Assembly (NCBI GenBank): GCA_039680225.1
Contig: JBDKTK010000122.1
Coordinates: 1-7,111 of the forward strand
Direction: 5' to 3'
DNA length: 7,111 bases
Source of the DNA: JBDKTK01 sp039680225
GTDB lineage: Bacteria; Desulfobacterota; Syntrophia; Syntrophales; UBA4778
In this document: positions 1 to 5,682 of the stretch, piece after piece
How positions within the stretch are numbered: the stretch's first letter is position 1
Layout: every line of letters starts with the position of its first letter
Notes under the pieces: generated by a model
Seen by the model: only the letters and a program-made list of their open reading frames with translations
Told to the model about the DNA's origin: nothing
Database searches by the model: none
Made by a program: the position numbers and the translations under genes

Positions 1-705
1 GGAAGGGAAGCCGCCGTCTTGTTTGCTTCCGAAGGCGCAAAGCTGATCACGGCCGATGTGAACGAACTGGAAGGTCTCAAGACGATGGAAACCGTTAAAG
101 CAGCGGGCGGTGAAGGCATTTTCGTTCAAACAGACGTATCCAGGGAAGACCAGGTCAAGCGCCTGGTGGAAAGCGGAAAAAAAGCCTTCGGACGGATTGA
201 CTGCGCGTTCAACAACGCCGGGATCGACGGCAACCTCGAACCCTTCCTGGACATTACGGAAAATGACTGGGAAAGGGTGCTTGGCATCAATCTCAAAGGG
301 CACTGGTATTTGATGAAGCACGAAATACCCGAGATGCTCAAACTGGGAAAGGGCGCCATTGTCAACACCTGCTCCATTTGCGGTGTGAACGCCCTGCCGA
401 ACAACGCCGTTTATTGCACGAGCCGTTTCGGCGGGTTGGGTTTGACCAAGGTTGCAGCCCTGGAATTTGCCGGGAAAGGCATCCGCATCAACGCTGTCGG
501 TCCGGCAGCTATAAACACGCCGCTGTTTCAGAAGTTTACGCAGGGAAATTCCGAGGTCCAGGAAAACTTCAAGAAGATGCATCCTGTCGGGCGCATCGCC
601 GAACCAAGGGAAATTGCGGAAGTCGCCTGTTGGCTTTTATCGGACAGGTCGTCATTTGTCGTCGGCCATCTGCTCCTTGCCGACGGCGGGGTCACTTTGA
701 TGTAG
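1..705 (+). CDS. Short-chain dehydrogenase/reductase SDR-A, 5'-truncated, YxxxR active site
   Basis: The reading frame is open from base 1 and ends at TAG 703-705, giving 234 visible residues. It begins at the Gly-Arg that ends the SDR TGxxxGxGR motif. A gapless alignment with the SDR at 4893-5654 implies that only about 19 N-terminal residues are missing. Family landmarks are the Asp ending beta-2 (ITADV, suggesting NAD rather than NADP), NNAG (visible residues 71-74), the tetrad Asn in GINLKG (97), the catalytic Ser in CSICG (125), Tyr138 and the C-terminal LADGG. The residue four after the Tyr is Arg142 (CGT, 424-426) instead of the usual Lys. It probably oxidises a hydroxyacyl-CoA or other alcohol in the cytoplasm, inferred from the thiolase/ligase operon downstream. 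The PG after the active site reads PA (VGPAAINTP). The in-frame TTG at 19 is not a real start, because the Rossmann motif lies upstream of it. Family assignment is secure; substrate and activity are unknown. Confidence 0.93.
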   Translation, partial: GREAAVLFASEGAKLITADVNELEGLKTMETVKAAGGEGIFVQTDVSREDQVKRLVESGKKAFGRIDCAFNNAGIDGNLEPFLDITENDWERVLGINLKGHWYLMKHEIPEMLKLGKGAIVNTCSICGVNALPNNAVYCTSRFGGLGLTKVAALEFAGKGIRINAVGPAAINTPLFQKFTQGNSEVQENFKKMHPVGRIAEPREIAEVACWLLSDRSSFVVGHLLLADGGVTLM

Positions 706-759
706 TCAGTTTGTTCAATGAATTTTTTACTGCGTTCAAGTCAAAACCGTATGTTCACC

Positions 760-774
760 GGAGATAACATCTCC
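760..774 (+). other. Short hairpin between SDR-A and the terminator
   Basis: The arms ggagat (760-765) and atctcc (769-774) pair around a 3-nt loop. This lies 55 nt after the SDR-A stop and just before the stronger hairpin at 786-811. There is no T-tract directly after it. It may help protect the 3' end of the message or form part of a bipartite terminator. With only 6 bp, its function is uncertain. Confidence 0.35.
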
Positions 775-785
775 TCCTTACCGGG

Positions 786-818
786 CGGGGATGGGGCGAT
801 ACCCATCCCCGTTTCATT
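786..818 (+). terminator. Probable intrinsic terminator after SDR-A
   Basis: A perfect 10-bp GC-rich stem, cggggatggg (786-795) with cccatccccg (802-811), closes a 6-nt loop. It is followed by an imperfect T-tract, TTTCATT (812-818). It would end the transcript of the operon to which SDR-A belongs and separate it from the Sel1-repeat gene. It overlaps the upstream in-frame ATG at 791, which argues against that ATG as the Sel1 start. The interrupted T-tract lowers confidence. Confidence 0.6.
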
Positions 819-859
819 GGCTGTTGCAAGCTGTTGCTTCCTGTTTTGCCGGCGGGCTC

Positions 860-1708
860 ATGAGACTGCGTAATTTCACATATCTGGCGCCCCTGGTCCT
901 GACGGCATGTATCTGCCTGTCGGGGAGTTCGTATGGGAGCGACTTCAACATGGGGCTGAAGGCCTACGAATCGGGGGATTACAAAGCGGCATTCGGCATT
1001 TTCCATGAGCTTGCCGAAAAGGGGGATATCAAGGCGCAATGCAATGCCGCGCTGATGTACCTCAAAGGAGAGGGAGTCGGTCAGGACAGCGGGGCGGCCG
1101 TCAGGCTGCTGACCCGGGCCGCGGAGCAGGGCTCGGCGGAAGCCCAATACAACCTGGCGGTTGTTTACAGCCTCTCCGGCAGCGAAGAAGACAAGGTAAA
1201 GGCGTTCAACTGGTTCAGCAAAGCGGCCGGGCAGGGATTCCCGGAGGCCCGGCACAATATGGCTGTCCTGCTTATTAAAGGAGAGGGGACCGGGCGGGAC
1301 GCCTCCCGGGCAATCGGGTTATTCGAGCAGGCTGCCCGCAGCGGGTATGCGGATTCGGCGTTCTACCTGGGCCTGATTTATTTCGGCGGAAGCGGCGTTC
1401 CGGTCGACAAAGCGGAGGCGTCGAGATGGTTCCGCAGGGCCGGCGAGCTTGGACTGCCGGAAGCGCAGCATAACCTCGGGTCCATGTATATCAGAGGGGA
1501 TGGGGTGCGCAGGGATGAATCCGAGGCGGTCAAATGGTTCCGGATGGCTGCCGACCAGGGCTTCGGTGAATCGCAGTACAACCTGGGCCTGATCCTGATC
1601 AAGAGCGAAAGCACGAAGGTGCAGGGAATTGAATATTTGCGCAAGGCGGCCGGGCTGGGAGTCCAGGAGGCGCAGGCTTTCCTGCAGAATTGCAGCGACG
1701 CAAAGTAG
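860..1708 (+). CDS. Secreted Sel1-like repeat (SLR) protein, possible lipoprotein
   Basis: A 282-residue protein. The N-terminus has Arg2 and Arg4, then a hydrophobic stretch (about residues 6-20), so it is exported. LTAC at 14-17 fits a lipobox, which would make Cys17 the lipidated residue; ordinary signal peptidase cleavage after SSYG (23-26) is the alternative. A helical cap (about 28-56, AYESGDYKAAF..LAEKGD) is followed by six Sel1-like alpha/alpha repeats at about 57-92, 93-127, 128-163, 164-199, 200-235 and 236-268. They share the pattern AQxNLGxxYxxGxGVxxD..A..WFxxAAxQG. Such solenoids act as protein-interaction scaffolds, often in the envelope. The start at 860 was chosen over the ATG at 791 because 791 lies inside a strong hairpin and would bury the signal peptide behind 23 extra residues. 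The ribosome site is weak (GGCGGG, 851-856). No link to the flanking catabolic genes is visible, and the partner is unknown. Confidence 0.88.
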   Translation: MRLRNFTYLAPLVLTACICLSGSSYGSDFNMGLKAYESGDYKAAFGIFHELAEKGDIKAQCNAALMYLKGEGVGQDSGAAVRLLTRAAEQGSAEAQYNLAVVYSLSGSEEDKVKAFNWFSKAAGQGFPEARHNMAVLLIKGEGTGRDASRAIGLFEQAARSGYADSAFYLGLIYFGGSGVPVDKAEASRWFRRAGELGLPEAQHNLGSMYIRGDGVRRDESEAVKWFRMAADQGFGESQYNLGLILIKSESTKVQGIEYLRKAAGLGVQEAQAFLQNCSDAK

Positions 1709-1998
1709 CGTCTCCCCTTCCGGGATTGGTTAGTAGGAATTCGCGATGCACATTCATTGTTTTGGGGAGTTTACAAACAAAGGTTTTCGGACTACGACAT
1801 ACCAACATTGTTCTTCGAACCTCCTTCTAAGTAGGCATCCGAAGCCGCCCTTGGGGAATGTCGGAAATGATTGCTTCCATCGAAAGATTCAGGCGCGCCG
1901 GAGCCGCCTTCGGGAATCCGGCTTCTAAAAGAAGACACAGAAAAAGAATGCCTGTCGGATGCATTCTATATCAGGAAATACAAGGCGGGTTGAGCCCT
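1709..1998. other. Non-coding stretch, probable leader of the catabolic operon
   Basis: These 290 nt separate the Sel1 gene from the ligase. I see no tRNA or convincing gene here, no clear intrinsic terminator for the Sel1 gene and no good sigma-70 promoter pair. The stretch is less GC-rich than the genes in its first half. An in-frame extension of the ligase back to ATG 1858 exists. It lacks a properly spaced Shine-Dalgarno, encodes a basic low-complexity peptide and contains several dyads, so it more likely belongs to the leader. The dyads are 1897-1902 with 1917-1922, 1922-1926 with 1930-1934, and 1946-1951 with 1961-1966. The operon promoter should lie in this region. Confidence 0.55.
1946..1966. 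promoter_or_regulatory. Inverted repeat gaatgc-N9-gcattc, candidate operator
   Basis: Perfect 6-bp arms, 1946-1951 and 1961-1966, are spaced by 9 nt, giving a 21-bp symmetric site 33 nt before the ligase start. Its size and position are compatible with binding of a dimeric regulator such as a TetR-family protein, a common regulator of acyl-CoA catabolic operons. No regulator gene is in the window, and a match this short can arise by chance. Confidence 0.25.
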
Positions 1999-3576
1999 AT
2001 GCTTGGTAAAACAATGGCAGATGTATATGACTACTGCTGCCTGCATTATGCCCACAAGACGGCGATAGTCTGCGGCAATGAAAAGTATACTTTTTCGGAC
2101 CTGAAGGACAAAGGTGACAGGCTGACGAACGCATTTGCCGGGGCCGGGCTCAAAAGGGGCGACAGGATGGCGGTGCTCCTGCCCAACTGCCCGGAAGTAA
2201 TGTTCGTCGACTATGCCTGCGTCAGGCTCGGCATAGGCTCCATTCCCCTGGCCAATTATCTGCTTCTCGAAGATATTAAATACATGATCAGGGAATCGGG
2301 GGCCGCCGCATTTTTGTATGACGAAAAATTTGAGGACCTCGCCAAAGTAATAAGAGCGGAATTCCCCGAACAGATCAGAATTCTCATCCGTTCCTCGAGG
2401 TCCGGGAGCGGCCCTGCAGGCCGCGAATACCACCTTCAGGCCATGATCGATCAATCGTCCCCGGACGGCGCTCCGTGCACGGCCCGGGAAGATGATATCG
2501 CGATGATCATCTATACCGGGGGGACAACGGGAACTCCCAAAGGCGTTATCCATAACCAGCGCAGCTGGGTAAACACCCTGATATTCGAACTCATTGAACT
2601 CGGGATAGGCCGGGATGAAGTCTTTATGGCGGCCACGCCCCTTACCCACGGCGCCCGCGCCTACTTATACCCCACATTGATTCGCGGCGGTTCCGGCGTT
2701 ATAGTAAAGGGGTTCCAGTTGCCCGACATCCTGGAGACGATCGAAAAAGAGAAAGTTACCAGCACGTTCATGGTGCCGACCATGATTTACGCCCTCCTGA
2801 ATTATCCCGATTTGAAGAAATACGATTTGAGCAGCCTCAAAAACATCATTTACGGGGCGGCCCCGATATCTCCCGAACGGCTCAAAGAGGCCGTCCGGAC
2901 CTTCGGCCCGGTCTTCACCCAATCTTACGGCCAGACCGAGATACCCACGATCATATCGGTCCTTTCCCGGGAGGACCATGTCATCGACGGAGACGATCAG
3001 GCCCTGGCAAGGTTCGCGTCCTGCGGAAGGCCGTCATTGGTGATGAAACACAAGCTGGTGGATGAAAGCGGCCGCGAGGTGCCGAGGGGACAGCCGGGCG
3101 AGATAATCGTCCAGAGCCGGAACGCCATGATCGGATACCTCAACCGTCCCGATCTCACCTCGGAAGTCCTCGAAGACGGATGGTTCCACACCGGCGATAT
3201 AGCGCGCGAGGATGAAGAGGGCTATCTCTACATGGTCGACCGGAAAAAGGACATGATAGTCAGCGGAGGCTTCAACGTTTACCCGAAAGAAATAGAGGAT
3301 GCGCTCTGCCGGCATCCGGCCGTTTCCGTTGCAGCCGTGATCGGCATACCCGACGAGAAATGGGGGGAATCGGTCAAGGCCGTTGTGGTGGTCAAGCCGG
3401 GTCAGTCGGTTGGCGAAGATGAGCTGATAAAGTTCTGCAAGAAACTCAAAGGAAGCACCCTCTCGCCCAAGTCCGTGGATTTCGTGGAGCAACTGCCCGC
3501 AACGCCTCTGGGCAAGCCCGATAAAAAGCAGATTCGTTCCCGGTATTGGAAAGGCAAAGACAGAAATATAGCATGA
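1999..3576 (+). CDS. AMP-forming acyl-CoA synthetase (ligase), FadD/ANL superfamily
   Basis: A cytoplasmic enzyme that activates a carboxylic acid with ATP to an acyl-adenylate and then to its CoA thioester, the entry step of this catabolic operon. The 525-residue length is normal for the family. All core ANL motifs are intact: phosphate-binding loop YTGGTTGTPKG (172-182), YGAAP (285-289), YGQTE (310-314), TGD with Asp400, DRKKD (414-418), the hinge and SGGFNVYPKEIE segment (422-433), and the C-terminal catalytic Lys506 in PLGKPDKK. The motifs resemble fatty-acyl or aryl/alicyclic-acyl ligases, and the acid cannot be named from sequence. ATG 1999 was chosen because the homologous N-terminus (xxMADVYDYCCLHYAHKTAIV) begins there, with AGGCGGG (1983-1989 region) about 9 nt upstream. 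Frame-compatible ATGs at 1858 and 1948 lack a well-placed ribosome site. The thiolase follows after 40 nt. Confidence 0.93.
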   Translation: MLGKTMADVYDYCCLHYAHKTAIVCGNEKYTFSDLKDKGDRLTNAFAGAGLKRGDRMAVLLPNCPEVMFVDYACVRLGIGSIPLANYLLLEDIKYMIRESGAAAFLYDEKFEDLAKVIRAEFPEQIRILIRSSRSGSGPAGREYHLQAMIDQSSPDGAPCTAREDDIAMIIYTGGTTGTPKGVIHNQRSWVNTLIFELIELGIGRDEVFMAATPLTHGARAYLYPTLIRGGSGVIVKGFQLPDILETIEKEKVTSTFMVPTMIYALLNYPDLKKYDLSSLKNIIYGAAPISPERLKEAVRTFGPVFTQSYGQTEIPTIISVLSREDHVIDGDDQALARFASCGRPSLVMKHKLVDESGREVPRGQPGEIIVQSRNAMIGYLNRPDLTSEVLEDGWFHTGDIAREDEEGYLYMVDRKKDMIVSGGFNVYPKEIEDALCRHPAVSVAAVIGIPDEKWGESVKAVVVVKPGQSVGEDELIKFCKKLKGSTLSPKSVDFVEQLPATPLGKPDKKQIRSRYWKGKDRNIA

Positions 3577-3616
3577 CATTTTGGTCAAAGTCATAGTTTC
3601 AAGGAGGATTTCATAA

Positions 3617-4876
3617 ATGACAAAAGAAGTTTACGTAATCGGTTCCTATCAGGGCCAGTTCAAGAAATGGGCTGATAAATCTCATAAAGACCTCACCCGC
3701 GAGGCGTACCTTGGAGTGCTGAAAGACGTCGGCTGGGACAAAGGCGATGATATTCAATTCGGCTGGTACTCAAACGTTTCGATGCCGACCTACGGCCAGG
3801 GCAGTATCGCCGGCCAGGTCTGCATGCTGCCTCTCTTAAGAGAGGGGCTGTTCCCCGAAAGGGTGCCGATCATCAACGTCGAGGGCGCCTGCGCCAGTGG
3901 TGGAATTGCCTTTCTGGGGGCCTGGAAGGACATCCTCAGCGGCCAGTGCGACGTGTCCCTCGCCATCGGCCTGGAGAAGCTTTACAACCCCCAGGCGACG
4001 CCCGAGCAGCTGTTCAAGATGTTCGAGATGGGCATGGACGTCTTCAATCCGGAGGAATGGGTGAAGATATATGAAGATGCCGCCAAGCTGGTGGGCAAGG
4101 AATTCAAGCGCGGCAAGGACCGCACGGTCTTCATGGACGTCTATGCGATCCAGGCCTCGTACCATATGTGGAAGTTCGGGACCACCCAGCGGCAGATAGC
4201 CTGCGCGGCATCCAAAAGCCATCATAACGGGACGCTCAATCCCAACGCCCAGTACCGGTTTGAGGTGCCAGTCGAACAGATCATGCAGGACCGCGAAGTG
4301 AACTATCCGCTCACCAGGTCAATGTGCGCGCCGTTGAGCGACGGGTCAGCCGCCGCGATCCTGTGTTCCGGGGAATATCTGAAAAACCTGCCCTCGCGCA
4401 TCCAGAACAGGGCCGTCAAGGTGCTGGGAGTGGGCGCGGCAGGCGGGAAGCACCGGTCCCTCGATGAACCGAGCTGCACAAAGTTCGCGGGGGAGCGCGC
4501 TTATAAGATGGCGGGCGTAGGTCCGCAGGACATCGACCTTGCGGAAGTGCACGACGCCGTGGCGTTCAGCGACCTGTTCGAGGCGGAGATGCTCGGGTTC
4601 TGTCCTGTCGGAGAGGGCGGAAAGCTGGCCGAGTCCGGCGAGACCTCGATTGAGGGGCGGATCCCCCTGAACACTTCGGGCGGCCTGGTATCCAAGGGCC
4701 ATCCGATCGGGGCGACGGGCCTGTCCATGATATACGAGCTGGTCACGCAGCTGCGCGGCGAAGCCGGAGCCCGCCAGGTCAAGAACGCCGAGATCGGACT
4801 TGCCGACAACGGCGGCGGGAGCATGGGTTTCGACGATGCGACCTGCATAGTTTCCATTCTTCAAAAGACCAATTAA
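3617..4876 (+). CDS. Thiolase, SCP-x / lipid-transfer-type (acetyl-CoA acyltransferase-like)
   Basis: A 419-residue thiolase-fold protein, probably cleaving a 3-oxoacyl-CoA with CoA in the last step of a beta-oxidation-like route. The nucleophilic Cys92 lies in VEGACASGG. His312-Asp313 (EVHDAVAFSD) replaces the NEAFA block of classical thiolases, and His362 lies in GHPIGATG; both features point to the SCP-x branch. The last block reads LADNGGGSMG, with Asn398 where classical thiolases carry the CxG Cys. Classical acetoacetyl-CoA thiolase is therefore unlikely. The start is fixed by AAGGAGG at 3601-3607, 9 nt before the ATG. SCP-x-type thiolases in prokaryotes often work with a small DUF35 Zn-ribbon/OB-fold partner, for example BbsA with BbsB in toluene degradation. 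None is seen here. SDR-B follows after 16 nt, consistent with dehydrogenation of the hydroxyacyl-CoA just before cleavage. Confidence 0.9.
   Translation: MTKEVYVIGSYQGQFKKWADKSHKDLTREAYLGVLKDVGWDKGDDIQFGWYSNVSMPTYGQGSIAGQVCMLPLLREGLFPERVPIINVEGACASGGIAFLGAWKDILSGQCDVSLAIGLEKLYNPQATPEQLFKMFEMGMDVFNPEEWVKIYEDAAKLVGKEFKRGKDRTVFMDVYAIQASYHMWKFGTTQRQIACAASKSHHNGTLNPNAQYRFEVPVEQIMQDREVNYPLTRSMCAPLSDGSAAAILCSGEYLKNLPSRIQNRAVKVLGVGAAGGKHRSLDEPSCTKFAGERAYKMAGVGPQDIDLAEVHDAVAFSDLFEAEMLGFCPVGEGGKLAESGETSIEGRIPLNTSGGLVSKGHPIGATGLSMIYELVTQLRGEAGARQVKNAEIGLADNGGGSMGFDDATCIVSILQKTN
3830..3845. repeat. Perfect 16-bp palindrome inside the thiolase gene
   Basis: cctctcttaagagagg is self-complementary over all 16 bases. 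It lies in the thiolase coding sequence over the codons for Pro-Leu-Leu-Arg-Glu, using TTA and AGA, which are uncommon among the GC-ending codons around it. It may be coincidence or a protein-binding site; no function is assigned. Confidence 0.6.
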
Positions 4877-4892
4877 TATCGGGAGCGTCGAT

Positions 4893-5654
4893 ATGCCAGG
4901 AATGCTGGAAGGAAAAATAACCCTCGTCACCGGCGGGGCCCAGGGCGTAGGCCGGGCAGCCTGCCTGTTGTTCGCGCGCGAAGGCGCGAAGATTGTTCTG
5001 TGCGACGTCCTCGCCCGGGGCGGTGAGGAAACGGTCTCTCTGGTCAAACAGGCCGGGGGCGAAGCGGCTTTCTTCAAAACCGACATATCGAAGGAACAGG
5101 AAGTGAAAGCATTGATTGAAGCCGCAGTCGGCCTTCATGGAAGGCTCGACTGCGCTTTCAACTGCGCCGGGGTGGACGGCGATCCTTCCCCGCTGCACGA
5201 GTGCACGAACGAAAACTGGGACCGGGTGATCGACATAAACCTCAGGGGCATGTGGCACCTGATGAAATTCGAGATCCCCCAGATGGTCAAACAGGGCAAG
5301 GGCTCAATAGTCAATATCGGCTCGGTCTGCGGAGTCGTCGGCCTCGAATGCTGGGGCGCCTACGGCGCGTCCCGCTTCGGCAACGTCGGCCTGACCAAGT
5401 GCGCCGCCCTTGAATACGCCCGGCAGGGGGTCCGCGTGAACCAGGTCGGGCCGGGCTCCGTCCGGACCGCCATCTTCGAGAGGATGACCGGCGGGAACAC
5501 CGAGATGATAGAATATATAAAACAGATGCACCCGATGGGGCGCGTCGCGGAACCCGAAGAAGTCGCGGAAGCGGCCCTGTGGCTGCTTTCCGACCGGTCT
5601 TCATTCACCACCGGCCACATGATTATGGTCGACGGCGGGCTGACTGCCCGCTGA
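4893..5654 (+). CDS. Short-chain dehydrogenase/reductase SDR-B, complete, YxxxR active site
   Basis: A 253-residue classical-size SDR. Landmarks are the cofactor loop TGGAQGVGR (13-21), Asp38 ending beta-2 (NAD preference), NCAG (90-93, normally NNAG), tetrad Asn116 in DINLRG, Ser144 in GSVCG, Tyr157 and the C-terminal VDGG (246-249). The catalytic Lys position is Arg161 (YGASR, CGC at 5373-5375). CGC differs from a Lys codon at all three bases, so a point sequencing error is not the explanation. It matches the truncated SDR at 1-705 without gaps, with 124 of 234 residues identical by my count, and shares the same Lys-to-Arg change. GGGAG at 4881-4885 sits 7 nt before ATG 4893, which favours it over ATG 4902. 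Its place behind the thiolase suggests 3-hydroxyacyl-CoA oxidation. Alternatively it is a non-catalytic subunit paired with another SDR, as known for BbsC in BbsCD. Confidence 0.93.
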   Translation: MPGMLEGKITLVTGGAQGVGRAACLLFAREGAKIVLCDVLARGGEETVSLVKQAGGEAAFFKTDISKEQEVKALIEAAVGLHGRLDCAFNCAGVDGDPSPLHECTNENWDRVIDINLRGMWHLMKFEIPQMVKQGKGSIVNIGSVCGVVGLECWGAYGASRFGNVGLTKCAALEYARQGVRVNQVGPGSVRTAIFERMTGGNTEMIEYIKQMHPMGRVAEPEEVAEAALWLLSDRSSFTTGHMIMVDGGLTAR

Positions 5655-5682
5655 TATCCACATTTCAGGAGGAAGCAGGATT

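Noticed and set aside
19..21. TTG at 19 as the true start of SDR-A
   Set aside because: The frame is open to base 1, and the residues before it (GREAAV) match the cofactor-loop region of SDR-B, so the gene is cut by the window edge.
791..859. Sel1-repeat gene start at ATG 791
   Set aside because: It lies inside a perfect terminator-like hairpin and would put 23 residues ahead of a normal signal peptide.
1712..1769. ctcccc (1712-1717) with ggggag (1764-1769) as a terminator after the Sel1 gene
   Set aside because: The loop would be 46 nt and the stem only 6 bp, too weak to call.
1746..1928. 60-codon plus-strand open frame in the gap before the ligase
   Set aside because: No ribosome site, no recognisable protein features, and it overlaps the leader dyads.
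1858..1998. Ligase start at ATG 1858 or 1948
   Set aside because: Neither has a properly spaced Shine-Dalgarno. The added residues precede the normal family N-terminus and are basic and unlike a domain.
4346..5258. Overlapping minus-strand open frames opposite the thiolase and SDR-B
   Set aside because: The frames are compositionally biased (rich in Arg, Ala and Pro), match no family, and lie opposite well-supported coding sequence.
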